Positions 43,676 through 52,696 of a DNA stretch of 53,096 bases are shown piece after piece (the first letter of the stretch is position 1; each line of letters begins with the position of its first letter). The translations under genes and the position numbers were made by a program. The stretch is from Thermodesulfovibrionales bacterium (GTDB lineage Bacteria > Nitrospirota > Thermodesulfovibrionia > Thermodesulfovibrionales > Dissulfurispiraceae), in assembly GCA_026415415.1 (NCBI GenBank), contig JAOAHE010000008.1, positions 1 through 53,096 on the forward strand. The letters are read 5' to 3'. The notes below the pieces were generated by a model that did no database searches, was not told the DNA's origin, and was given only the letters and a program-made list of their open reading frames with translations.

Positions 43676-44826
43676 TTACTTATTTCCTCTATAGTTTTAT
43701 TTCTTGCCCATCTATCTATGGTAAGAATAATCTCTATGCTTTCGGCAGGTTGATTTTTGTGTAAATCCATAACTTTTTTTATTATAACAGGAATATCATT
43801 AAAACCAATAATTTCATCTAAAAAAGCCTTAACTGCTACTTCATTTGAAGCATTAAGGACGGTAGGCATTGTACCACCTTCTTTCAAAGCTGCATAAGCA
43901 AGAGCCAAAGAGGGAAAAGTTTTATTGTCAGGTTCGTAAAAATTAAGTGTTTTTACCTTTTCCCATTTAACAGGTACCATTACATTATTTAACCTTTCTG
44001 GATAGGAAAGGGCATAGGCAATGGGACCTTTCATATCTGGCATTGACATCTGAGCAATAAAGCTACCATCTTGAAACTCTACTATAGAATGAACCAGGCT
44101 TTGTGGGTGGATTAGAACATCAATCCTTTCCGGAGGTATATTAAATAGATGGTGCGCTTCTATAACCTCAAGCCCTTTATTCATTAAAGTGGCTGAGTCA
44201 ATTGATATCTTTTTCCCCATTTTCCACTTAGGATGTTTCAAAGCCTCTTTATATGTTACATTTTGTAATTGATCCTTCGTCTTACCAATAAAAGGTCCAC
44301 CTGAAGCAGTTAATATGATTCTCCTTACAGATTCAAGTTTTGAGCCGTTAAGGCACTGAAATATAGCGCTATGCTCACTATCTATCGGAATTATAGCGCT
44401 ATTATACTTACTTGCCTCTGTCATAACTATATGACCAGCTGTCACAAGTGCTTCTTTATTTGCAAGAGCTACAGTCTTTTTAGCTCTAATAGCGGACAAA
44501 GTTGGCAGTAATCCAGCAGATCCACTAATCGCGGATATCACAATATCAGCCTTTTCATATTGAGCTACAGCACATACCCCCTCCAAGCCACACAAAACAA
44601 CCGGCTTAGTATTGTGTCTAAATATACCCTTTAACTTACCAAAAGCCTTACTGTCAGCTATTGCAACTATCTCTGGGACAAACTCTTTTATCTGCTCAAC
44701 TATAACAGAGACATTTGAATCAGCCGTTAGTCCTACAACTCGGAATTTGTCAGGAAACATCTTTATTACTTCTAAGGAGTTTTTTCCTATTGAGCCAGTT
44801 GAACCTAATATTACTATATTTTTCAT
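43672..44826 (-). CDS. dxr: 1-deoxy-D-xylulose 5-phosphate reductoisomerase
   Basis: 384 residues from the ATG at 44826, two bases after the cdsA stop with a GGAG upstream; longer frames run into cdsA. NADPH loop GSTGSIG at 8-14, ANKEALVTAG, PIDSEHSAIFQCL and LTASGGPF are diagnostic. It makes MEP in the non-mevalonate isoprenoid route, feeding UppS encoded two genes upstream. Confidence 0.97.
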   Translation of the reverse strand: MKNIVILGSTGSIGKNSLEVIKMFPDKFRVVGLTADSNVSVIVEQIKEFVPEIVAIADSKAFGKLKGIFRHNTKPVVLCGLEGVCAVAQYEKADIVISAISGSAGLLPTLSAIRAKKTVALANKEALVTAGHIVMTEASKYNSAIIPIDSEHSAIFQCLNGSKLESVRRIILTASGGPFIGKTKDQLQNVTYKEALKHPKWKMGKKISIDSATLMNKGLEVIEAHHLFNIPPERIDVLIHPQSLVHSIVEFQDGSFIAQMSMPDMKGPIAYALSYPERLNNVMVPVKWEKVKTLNFYEPDNKTFPSLALAYAALKEGGTMPTVLNASNEVAVKAFLDEIIGFNDIPVIIKKVMDLHKNQPAESIEIILTIDRWARNKTIEEISK

Positions 44827-44828
44827 TT

Positions 44829-45638
44829 TTACAAAACTCCAACCATCCAATAAAGTATAACACCAGCAAATAATGCACTATCAATCCTATCAAGAAAACC
44901 ACCATGTCCCGGTATGAGAGAACCTGAATCCTTAATATTAGCATCTCTTTTAAACAAAGACTCAACGAGATCACCGATTATAGTGACAATCCCTATTATA
45001 AAACCAAAACACAAAAGAATAGATACATCAATATCTTTCAAAATCCATAAACTCACCAAAAAGGCTGCAACAGCACCACCAAAAAGTGAGGCTATAGCCC
45101 CCTCTATAGTCTTCTTAGGACTAACACTTTCGTAAAGCTTTCTTTTCCCAAAATTCTTACCTATGTAATAAGCAAATGTATCAGACATCCAAACAGTTGC
45201 ATAGAGAAATAATATCCATTCCACTCCCTGTAATCTTAGCAACCATTGAGCATACAACAAGTTAGGTATATACAAAACCCCTATCAAAGCAGGAGATACG
45301 TCTATAAGGCCATTTGTAGGATCCTTAAGAATAAACAACCTCGTTGTTGTGATTAATAAAAATGATAAAACTAACACAGTAAAATGATGATTCATAAAAT
45401 AACCAACAGTGTTGCTCATATAATACATAATTATAGGAATACCTAAAATCAAAATACCACAAAATATACCTAATACAGAGATGATTTTTTTACATTTATA
45501 CATCTTATGAAACTCAAGCTGGGCAAGAATGCTTAATAACAATAAGATTTTAAGAAAAAAAATAGCTGGAAGTTTGGTAACATAAAGATAAAGCAGTGGT
45601 ATCGCAACAATAGCGGTTGCTAAACGTTTAAAATGCAT
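44829..45638 (-). CDS. cdsA: phosphatidate cytidylyltransferase
   Basis: 269 residues with about seven to eight membrane helices. The family signature is the KRDANIKDSGSLIPGHGGFLDRIDSALFAG segment near the C-terminus. It makes CDP-diacylglycerol, the precursor of membrane phospholipids. It overlaps uppS by 11 bases and is followed two bases later by dxr; uppS-cdsA-dxr-rseP is a widely conserved order. Confidence 0.96.
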   Translation of the reverse strand: MHFKRLATAIVAIPLLYLYVTKLPAIFFLKILLLLSILAQLEFHKMYKCKKIISVLGIFCGILILGIPIIMYYMSNTVGYFMNHHFTVLVLSFLLITTTRLFILKDPTNGLIDVSPALIGVLYIPNLLYAQWLLRLQGVEWILFLYATVWMSDTFAYYIGKNFGKRKLYESVSPKKTIEGAIASLFGGAVAAFLVSLWILKDIDVSILLCFGFIIGIVTIIGDLVESLFKRDANIKDSGSLIPGHGGFLDRIDSALFAGVILYWMVGVL

Positions 45639-46347
45639 TTAAAGCTCTATTATATATTTTGCCGAATCTTCTTTCCCTTGATTGATATTCGTATATGGCT
45701 TCAAGAAACTCTTCTTTTGTAAAATCAGGCCATAAAGTCGGGGTAAAATAAAACTCAGCATAAGCAGACTGCCACAAAAGAAAGTTGCTAATCCTTTGTT
45801 CACCGCTTGTTCTAATTAAAAAATCAGGATCTGGGATACCGGCTGTATCTAAAAATTGACTGATAAAGTCTTCATGTATATTTTGGGAAGGTATTTTTAG
45901 ATCTATTATCTTCCTTATTGCTCTAACAAGCTCGTCTCTGCCACTGTAGCTGAGGGCGCACTGGATCACAAGTTTTCTATTATTTGCGGTTGTTCTCTCG
46001 ATAAAATCTATAAGATTTATCAAATCCACAGATAATCTTTTCCTGTCTCCGATAAGTTTAAATCTAATATCCTTTTCAATAAAAATTGGATGTTGCTCAA
46101 GAAGTGTATCGTGAAAAAGATCCATAATAATTGAGACTTCATCCTGAGGTCTTTGCCAGTTCTCTATTGAAAAAGCATAAAGAGTTAAAGCCTCTATTCC
46201 CATTTTATAAGCCGTCTCGATTATCTCTCTTACTCTTGCAACGCCTCTTTTATGACCCTCCAAACGAGGTAATCCTCTCATTTCTGCCCAGCGGCCGTTT
46301 CCATCCATGATAATTCCAATATGACGAGGGATAGTTCTTTTGCCCAC
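45628..46347 (-). CDS. uppS: undecaprenyl diphosphate synthase
   Basis: 239 residues starting at GTG, with AAGGTGAT just upstream and overlapping the stop of the preceding gene. IPRHIGIIMDGNGRWAE holds catalytic D15; ALTLYAFSIENWQRP, ALSYSGRDE and the C-terminal PDFLIRTSGEQRISNFLLWQSAYAEFYF are diagnostic. It makes the C55 lipid carrier for peptidoglycan and O-antigen. Confidence 0.97.
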   Translation of the reverse strand: MGKRTIPRHIGIIMDGNGRWAEMRGLPRLEGHKRGVARVREIIETAYKMGIEALTLYAFSIENWQRPQDEVSIIMDLFHDTLLEQHPIFIEKDIRFKLIGDRKRLSVDLINLIDFIERTTANNRKLVIQCALSYSGRDELVRAIRKIIDLKIPSQNIHEDFISQFLDTAGIPDPDFLIRTSGEQRISNFLLWQSAYAEFYFTPTLWPDFTKEEFLEAIYEYQSRERRFGKIYNRALNAF

Positions 46348-46350
46348 AAA

Positions 46351-48054
46351 TCACCTTGATTTAGTAGAATAAACATACAACATTACACCCAAAGGACTTT
46401 CACCTTTAAGTATATTTTTAAGTTTAATACCAAGTAAAGGAGATGCTAAGATGAAAACTCGGTCTTCAGTAATTGTATAATCAATTATCTCACCACCAAT
46501 ATCATCAACAAAGTTTTTCTCTTCAACTGTTATACCATTCCACCAAAAAGCCTTTATTGCAGACTCTTTAAATCCCAAACCCCTTGCTTTCCCAAAAATT
46601 GGCACTCTTTTTGGTGCAAAAACTTCACCATCTTTGTAGATAAGTCTATCCTTAATTGACCATTTACCTTTTTCAAAAAGGCCTGATAAAGACTCCTTTA
46701 CAAAGGAGGTTGAAAAACCACCCAAGTCCTCCTTAGAAGACCACAATATTGAACCATTAATATCCATTAATCTTAAAAAACCATTCTCATCCCAAAAGAA
46801 AATGCCCTCTTTACCATCAGGAGCATAAACATGCTGAAAGTCATATAAATTCAGGTTAAGAGGCAATTTAAAAACTTTTCCTTTTTCAAAAGACTTCCCT
46901 TTGTAATCAATATTAAATACCATACCCCCAAAACCTTCAGTAGGAGAATAATTTTGTCCTAATATCTTATCCCCATAGCTCTTTATAAATATATTTTCAA
47001 AGCGACTTAACTGAATAAACTTGTTACCTTGAAGTTCATATATATAAGATACATAATCGTTATCATCCTTAGCTGTTATTAGAATTAGATCCTTTCCTGA
47101 TGATTTAAAGTCCACTGTATCTACCCAGACTATATCTACATTTCTTGGTAAATTTAGCTGCCATAGAAGATTAAGATCAACTTTTGAGGTATAAAACCTA
47201 ATAATATTTGAAGATACTAAGACTATATCAAGATTTTTGTCACCATCAAAATCACCAACTATTAAACGATTGGCAGAAAATGGAAGGTCATAACTAAAGA
47301 GCATCTCTACATTTTTTAGAGCAATAAAACCTGACCTCAGTCGTATTTTATTAGCATAATCCTTACTTACAGAAACACTTCTTTCTGAAAAAGCCTGAGA
47401 ATCATCTGCCCAAAAAAGCCTTTGCGTTACTACGATATCACTATCTTTCTTGTGAGAAGAAAGTACAAGAGCTATACTAACCTTTTCCTTTTTAGCTTCT
47501 TCCAATACCTTTTTAATATCATCAGTGTCTATCTTAGAGTCGACAAACTCAATTTTATTACTTTGTTTTAAAGCCTGATAGTACTCATCAGCTAAAAACC
47601 AATCAATATTGTTTTGGTAAAACAAAACTTTTGTTTTTAAATCAGGCACCCTTACTAATAAATCTTTAAAATTATCAAATTTTCCCTCAATAATCCTGCC
47701 TATAGCTAATCCTTCACCCAAATAAGACTCGATCTCTATAATCCCAACAGGTATCTCAATTTTACCAATATTTTCTTTAGTAATAGGATGGAAATAATCA
47801 GAGCCTAACTGAAACACTCGCAATCTTATACCTTTTTTTATCATCTTTTCTTTTACTTCAAATTGCACCTTAGCAAACTGTCCCTCTACGCTTACAACCT
47901 TTCCTTTAAGAGGTAATATATAAGATAGGACTTCATCTTTGAGTGCTTGGAGGGGATCGGTAGGCTTATTGTCTATGTCTTGAGCACTTGCATTTAATAT
48001 CAAAAATAAGGTGATTATCAAAAAAAGAAAAAAAATAAGAAGATTTTTCTTCAT
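46351..48054 (-). CDS. secreted FG-GAP/VCBS-like beta-propeller protein
   Basis: 567 residues, first gene of the envelope operon. It has a signal peptide at 1-24 (LILNASAQ). Residues about 40-150 form a beta-rich domain with repeated GKVVSVEGQFAKVQF-like strands. A propeller-like region follows with an FG-GAP type calcium loop VGDFDGDKNLDIVLVS at about 267-282 and several similar strand units. The function is unknown. The stop and the uppS GTG are three bases apart, so uppS translation depends on it. A GGAGG precedes the ATG. Confidence 0.78.
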   Translation of the reverse strand: MKKNLLIFFLFLIITLFLILNASAQDIDNKPTDPLQALKDEVLSYILPLKGKVVSVEGQFAKVQFEVKEKMIKKGIRLRVFQLGSDYFHPITKENIGKIEIPVGIIEIESYLGEGLAIGRIIEGKFDNFKDLLVRVPDLKTKVLFYQNNIDWFLADEYYQALKQSNKIEFVDSKIDTDDIKKVLEEAKKEKVSIALVLSSHKKDSDIVVTQRLFWADDSQAFSERSVSVSKDYANKIRLRSGFIALKNVEMLFSYDLPFSANRLIVGDFDGDKNLDIVLVSSNIIRFYTSKVDLNLLWQLNLPRNVDIVWVDTVDFKSSGKDLILITAKDDNDYVSYIYELQGNKFIQLSRFENIFIKSYGDKILGQNYSPTEGFGGMVFNIDYKGKSFEKGKVFKLPLNLNLYDFQHVYAPDGKEGIFFWDENGFLRLMDINGSILWSSKEDLGGFSTSFVKESLSGLFEKGKWSIKDRLIYKDGEVFAPKRVPIFGKARGLGFKESAIKAFWWNGITVEEKNFVDDIGGEIIDYTITEDRVFILASPLLGIKLKNILKGESPLGVMLYVYSTKSR

Positions 48055-48329
48055 TACTAAACCTCCGCTATTATTAAAACTTCTATTGAGGAAAGGTTGT
48101 TCAATAAGAATTATCTTTTAAGTTTAAAATATGCAAAATGCTTTAGTCAAAAATATAATCTTCCTAATTAGTTAATCATTTTTCGTTTTTTTCACTACTC
48201 TTTAGTTCTAAGGATGCAAAATAAAAAATTTTTTATTTATTATTATTTTTTTTTCTTGAATTTTTGATTTTTTATAAAATATTATAAATACATCTTTATA
48301 TGCAATTTTAAGAAAGGAAGGATAATAAG

Positions 48330-48791
48330 ATGAACAAGATAACACTTGAATGGTTCTATTTTGACAAGGATGGGCAAACCTGCTCAAGGTGTAAAAGTAG
48401 TGCAGAAAATATCAGGAATGTGGTAAGAAAGATGACCACCCCACTGAAAAACATAAAAGTTGACATTGAACTTAAAGAAATCCCACTACCTGAGTCTGAA
48501 ATTAATAAGTCCAATACCTTAAAAATCAATGGCACAGACATCTGGACTATATTAGATGAGTGCAAATATTTAGTTACTGATTGCCCTGAGTGCTCACAGG
48601 TTGTAGGAAAAGAGATTAAATGCTCTGCTTTTAATTTCAAAGGTGCAAGCTCCGATGTGATTTCTGAGCAGATGGTTGAAGAAGCTATCCTTGCAATGGT
48701 TGCATCTCCTTCAGCCAAAGCTAAAGCAGAGGCTCATGCTCAGGTAATCTGTGATTGTAAGGATGAGTGCTCAGGCTCACATCCTGTCTAA
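48330..48791 (+). CDS. DUF2703 cysteine-rich protein, first gene of the arsenic operon
   Basis: 153 residues of the DUF2703 family. A thioredoxin-like start ITLEWFYFDKDGQTCSRC has CxxC (C18, C21); a middle DECKYLVTDCPECSQVVGKEIKC segment and a C-terminal ICDCKDEC add at least seven more cysteines. The family is often found in ars operons but has no proven role; binding or reducing arsenic, or delivering As(III), is inference. AGGAAGGA precedes the ATG. The 275-base upstream region has long T-runs and should hold the operon promoter and an ArsR site, but none is clear enough to place. Confidence 0.8.
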   Translation: MNKITLEWFYFDKDGQTCSRCKSSAENIRNVVRKMTTPLKNIKVDIELKEIPLPESEINKSNTLKINGTDIWTILDECKYLVTDCPECSQVVGKEIKCSAFNFKGASSDVISEQMVEEAILAMVASPSAKAKAEAHAQVICDCKDECSGSHPV

Positions 48792-48918
48792 GACAATAGT
48801 AACAGGCTTTAGGTTACACAAAATATAATCTTTTTCTCATATCTTATGGCTATAGCCTTAAGCCTTTGCCTGTTCTTTGTTTTTAATTTCAACAAGCTTA
48901 TATTTAGAGGAGCAAAAT

Positions 48919-49158
48919 ATGGAGATTAAAGTCTTTGGTCCTGGCTGTGCAAACTGCCATAAGGTTGAAGATATGGTTAAGGCTGCCATTGAAGAACTCG
49001 GTATTAAAGCTGAGATAAAAAAAGTTACTGATATAATTGAGATTATGAAAAACACTAATGCCACACCTGCCATCATGATTAATGGAAAGATGAAATATAA
49101 GGGTAAACCCCTTCCTACCCTTGATAAAGTCAAGGAATTAATAAAAGAAGAGTTATGA
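48919..49158 (+). CDS. small thioredoxin-fold protein (redox-active disulfide protein 2 type)
   Basis: 79 residues from the ATG at 48919, preceded by AGAGGAG. It starts MEIKVFGPGCANCHKVEDM with active-site CANC (C10, C13), then TPAIMINGKMKYKGKPLPTLDKVKELI. This family often accompanies ArsR and PF03773 permeases, both of which are in this operon. It probably passes electrons or thiolates to an operon partner. Its stop overlaps the arsR start by ATGA. Confidence 0.88.
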   Translation: MEIKVFGPGCANCHKVEDMVKAAIEELGIKAEIKKVTDIIEIMKNTNATPAIMINGKMKYKGKPLPTLDKVKELIKEEL

Positions 49159-49559
49159 GCATGGATGAAATCCTTTGCATCTTTAAAGCCCTATCTGATG
49201 AGACGAGATTAAGGATTCTCAAGCTCCTTGAAGAGGGAGAACTATGCGTCTGCGACATATTTTCAGCATTAAATATGGTTCAACCCAAAGTCTCTTTCCA
49301 CCTTGCAGTGCTTAAAGAGGCTGGATTAATAAAGGATAGAAAAGCAGGCAGGTGGGTGCATTACCGAATTAATGATTCAGATATTTTTAGAAGATTTTTA
49401 GTATTATCGGTAATTGAGAGAATGGAAGGCGATTTAGTGCTTGAAGACAGAAAAGGGCTTGAAGATTTTAGAAAAAACAAAAGAAGAATTTCCAGCACAT
49501 ACCAAGTAATAACTAGTGAAAATGACAACCATGCCGCCTTTAACTTAAAGAGAGGTTAA
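49155..49559 (+). CDS. arsR: ArsR-family arsenic-responsive repressor
   Basis: 134 residues. A winged helix-turn-helix spans about 10-85 ([41 protein letters not shown]). C31 and C33 in ELCVCD match the As(III)-binding site of E. coli-type ArsR. As(III) binding would release the operator and open the whole operon. It ends with an extended polar tail of about 30 residues. It is third in order, not first, overlapping the Trx-like gene. Confidence 0.94.
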   Translation: MSMDEILCIFKALSDETRLRILKLLEEGELCVCDIFSALNMVQPKVSFHLAVLKEAGLIKDRKAGRWVHYRINDSDIFRRFLVLSVIERMEGDLVLEDRKGLEDFRKNKRRISSTYQVITSENDNHAAFNLKRG

Positions 49560-49566
49560 TTATATA

Positions 49567-50646
49567 ATGGCAAATACAGCTAAAAGATTATCATTCCTTG
49601 ACAAATTCCTTACTCTCTGGATTTTTCTTGCCATGTTTATTGGGGTAATGGCAGGCTATTTTTATCCCCAAATTGCCGATTTCTGGAATAAGTTTCAGGT
49701 TGGGGCAACCAACATACCAATAGCTATCGGGTTGATATTAATGATGTATCCTCCCCTTGCTAAGGTTCGTTATGAAGAACTACCAAGGGTTTTCAGCAAT
49801 TACAAGATACTTGCTCTAAGTCTTATCCAAAACTGGATAGTGGGACCAGTTGTAATGTTTATTCTGGCTATTGTACTTCTACCTTCACACCCTGAATACA
49901 TGGTAGGAGTGATACTCGTAGGTCTTGCCCGTTGTATTGCAATGGTTCTTGTATGGAATGACCTCGCATGCGGTGACCCGGACTATGTTGCAGGACTTGT
50001 TGCCTTTAATGCCCTTTTTCAGGTATTAACGTACTCCATCTACGCATGGATATTCATTACTATCCTGCCTCCCTATTTTGGTTTTGAAGGTGCTATAGTT
50101 GATGTAACTATCGGAGAGATAGCAAAAAGTGTATTTATATATCTTGGGATCCCCTTTTTAGGAGGAATCATAACCCGTTTTAGCCTGATTAAAATAAGAG
50201 ACAAAAAATGGTATCATGAAAAATTCATTCCAAGAATAAGCCCCCTGACCCTAATTGCACTTCTTTTTACTATATTTGTCATGTTCTCCCTAAAAGGCGA
50301 CTACATCATAAAACTACCCTTTGATGTAATGAGGGTAGCAATTCCACTACTAATCTATTTTGTCTTTATGTTTCTCATAACATTCTTAATCGCTAAAAAG
50401 ATTGGTGCTAACTATCCCCAATCTGCCACGTTGAGCTTCACAGCGGCTTCAAACGATTTTGAGCTTGCCATAGCTGTAGCAATAGCGGTTTTTGGCATTA
50501 ACTCAGGAGTAGCCTTTGCAACTGTTATCGGACCTCTTGTAGAAGTGCCTGTATTAATCGCCCTTGTCAATGTAGCCCTTTATTTTCAGAGGAAATACTT
50601 TCGTGATGAATATTGTAAAATTAGTGAAATCAAACCTCATACATAA
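49567..50646 (+). CDS. acr3: Acr3-family arsenite exporter
   Basis: 359 residues with ten membrane helices. The signature [19 protein letters not shown] carries the essential Cys (C123) of Acr3, and [25 protein letters not shown] and [13 protein letters not shown] carry the conserved ion-path residues. It exports As(III) using the membrane potential or proton gradient. The gap to arsR is only 7 bases. Start ATG 49567, no strong SD. Confidence 0.95.
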   Translation: MANTAKRLSFLDKFLTLWIFLAMFIGVMAGYFYPQIADFWNKFQVGATNIPIAIGLILMMYPPLAKVRYEELPRVFSNYKILALSLIQNWIVGPVVMFILAIVLLPSHPEYMVGVILVGLARCIAMVLVWNDLACGDPDYVAGLVAFNALFQVLTYSIYAWIFITILPPYFGFEGAIVDVTIGEIAKSVFIYLGIPFLGGIITRFSLIKIRDKKWYHEKFIPRISPLTLIALLFTIFVMFSLKGDYIIKLPFDVMRVAIPLLIYFVFMFLITFLIAKKIGANYPQSATLSFTAASNDFELAIAVAIAVFGINSGVAFATVIGPLVEVPVLIALVNVALYFQRKYFRDEYCKISEIKPHT

Positions 50647-50671
50647 CTTTAGCAATCTAAAGTGAACTACC

Positions 50672-51376
50672 ATGCTTAAAGTTAATCCTACATCTGATTA
50701 TCCTGTAGAAGAGGGACATTACCTAAGGGGCAATGACTTTTCTCCTGTAGCCTTAGCTGTAATATTGATTTATGACTATGGCAAGATACCAAAGGATATA
50801 GAAATTCTTGTCAGAACAGGCATTGAATCGGGAGCTGCCTTAAGTGGAACTATTCAAACAGAAAATATCGGCATAGAAAAGATGATTTGTAATATAATCT
50901 GTAATCCAAACATACGATATCTCCTACTTACTGGACCTGAATCGCCAGGGCACTCTACAGGTGATGCAATAATATCTTTATTAAAAAACGGTGTTGACAG
51001 TAGGAAAAAAATTATCGGCACATCAGCCCCTACCCCTTATCTTTTTAATATCCCCTTAGAGTATATAGAGAGATTTAAAAAACAGATAGTTGAAGTTATT
51101 GACCTTCTTAATCGTGGGACACCTGAGTTGATAAGAGATGCGGTATTTTCATGTTATCAAGAGAAGCAAACCCCCTTCCTTAATTACAACCTATATGATA
51201 TGGGTGCCTATCCTGAAGAGCCAATCTCTGCTTCAATAACATGGAGGGTTACCAATCCAGTATTTGAACCAAAAGATGAAAAAGAGCGTATGCAAAAAGA
51301 AGAATTCCTCAAAAAAATGGCAGCAATAAAAGAAAAACTCGCTACTAAAAAAAGTTATCAGAGTTATAAAAAATAA
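50672..51376 (+). CDS. soluble MtrA-like corrinoid methyltransferase subunit
   Basis: 234 residues similar to MtrA, the cobalamin-binding subunit of methyl-H4MPT:coenzyme M methyltransferase. Family features are YPVEEGHYLRGNDFSPVALAV, TENIGIEKMICNIICNPNIRYLLLTGPE and GHSTGDAIISLLKNGVDSRKKIIGTSA. H94 in SPGHSTG aligns with the histidine that is the lower cobalt ligand in MtrA. The methanogen protein ends in a membrane helix; here the end is a charged helix (KDEKERMQKEEFLKKM...), so it should be soluble. No other mtr genes are present. It lies 25 bases after acr3 and 1 base before the ArsP-type gene, which ties it to arsenic handling by position only. Confidence 0.82.
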   Translation: MLKVNPTSDYPVEEGHYLRGNDFSPVALAVILIYDYGKIPKDIEILVRTGIESGAALSGTIQTENIGIEKMICNIICNPNIRYLLLTGPESPGHSTGDAIISLLKNGVDSRKKIIGTSAPTPYLFNIPLEYIERFKKQIVEVIDLLNRGTPELIRDAVFSCYQEKQTPFLNYNLYDMGAYPEEPISASITWRVTNPVFEPKDEKERMQKEEFLKKMAAIKEKLATKKSYQSYKK

Positions 51377-51377
51377 A

Positions 51378-52544
51378 GTGAAGACGACTAATCAGATATT
51401 ACTCATAATCTTAATCTTTTTAGTTATCTATAACCTTCCCATTGAAAACCCGAGATTTACCAATGCCATTTATGAAGCCCTCGCTTTAACCAAATGGTAT
51501 GCTCAGGAACATGTCATTCTCTGCCTCATTCCTGCCTTCTTTATCGCTGGGGCTATCTCGGTCTTTATAAGCAAGGTATCTGTAATTAAATATTTTGGTG
51601 CAAACGCCCATAAAGCTTTATCTTACAGTGTTGCTTCAGTATCAGGGGCTATCTTGGCAGTCTGCTCATGCACTATCCTTCCTTTGTTTACAAGCATTTA
51701 TAGAAGAGGAGCAGGACTTGGACCTGCCATAGCCTTTCTCTATTCAGGACCTGCCATAAACATACTTGCCATAATCCTTACTGCTCGTATATTGGGCTTT
51801 GAGCTTGGACTGGCAAGGACAATTGGGGCTGTTTTCTTTAGCATAGTAATCGGCCTGCTCATGCATCTGATATTCATTAAAGAAGAAAAGAATCGTGAGC
51901 CTTCTGATGAATTTGACATTGATGTGGAGACAAATCCACGCCCTTTTTACAAGACTTTCCTATTTATCTTTTCTTTAGTAGCCATTCTTGTTTTTGCTAA
52001 CTGGTCAAAACCCTCTGAAGATATAGGACTATGGCAGTTAATTTTTAATTATAAATGGTGGATAACAGGAGGCTTTTTAATTGCCTTAATATTCATGCTA
52101 CTTAAGTGGTTCAATAAGGATGAACTAAATGAATGGGTGCAATCCTCATGGGCTTTGGCTTTACAAATCCTTCCCCTTTTGCTTGCTGGGGTTTTTGCTG
52201 CAGGTTTTTTGCTTGGAAGACCTGAGCATGAAGGCATCATCCCATCAAGTTTTATAACATCATTGGTAGGGGGGAATTCGCTCTTTGCAAACTTCTTTGC
52301 CTCCTTTGCAGGGGCATTAATGTATTTCGCCACCTTAACAGAAGTCCCAATAGTTCAAGGGCTAATCGGCTCGGGAATGGGTAAAGGTCCTGCCCTTGCC
52401 CTACTTTTAGCAGGACCAGCACTGAGCCTGCCAAGTATGCTTGTTATAAGAGCGGCTATTGGTTTTAAGAAAACCCTTGTCTACATCTGCCTTGTAATCT
52501 TCTTTGCTACAGTATCAGGGATGATTTATGGTGCAATTGATTGA
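51378..52544 (+). CDS. arsP: ArsP-type permease (PF03773/DUF318)
   Basis: 388 residues, starting at GTG one base after the MtrA-like stop. About eight to ten membrane helices in two halves joined by a charged loop (EEKNREPSDEFDIDVE). AVCSCTILPLF (C95, C97) followed by GAGLGPAIAFLYSGPAINILA, and a second copy-like GMGKGPALALLLAGPALSLPSM, are the family marks. Characterised ArsP proteins export trivalent organoarsenicals such as methylarsenite; other PF03773 members have unknown substrates. The symbol is by family and operon. Confidence 0.78.
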   Translation: MKTTNQILLIILIFLVIYNLPIENPRFTNAIYEALALTKWYAQEHVILCLIPAFFIAGAISVFISKVSVIKYFGANAHKALSYSVASVSGAILAVCSCTILPLFTSIYRRGAGLGPAIAFLYSGPAINILAIILTARILGFELGLARTIGAVFFSIVIGLLMHLIFIKEEKNREPSDEFDIDVETNPRPFYKTFLFIFSLVAILVFANWSKPSEDIGLWQLIFNYKWWITGGFLIALIFMLLKWFNKDELNEWVQSSWALALQILPLLLAGVFAAGFLLGRPEHEGIIPSSFITSLVGGNSLFANFFASFAGALMYFATLTEVPIVQGLIGSGMGKGPALALLLAGPALSLPSMLVIRAAIGFKKTLVYICLVIFFATVSGMIYGAID

Positions 52545-52620
52545 TATTTAGAATTTATGGCATATTTTGTGCACTTACCTTTATCTCTTTATTGAAATGG
52601 TTAAACAGGCTTTTAAATTC

Positions 52621-52648
52621 TTGACATCTATAATTGACGCTATATATA
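52621..52648 (+). promoter_or_regulatory. candidate promoter for the MNT gene
   Basis: TTGACA (52621-52626), 16 bases, TATATA (52643-52648). The start near 52655 lies about 40 bases before the ATG at 52697. It suggests that the MNT gene is transcribed apart from the arsenic operon. Confidence 0.5.
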
Positions 52649-52696
52649 AGCCTTTTTGCTATATTTAACAATACAATCTCCTTATAAGATTTAGAA

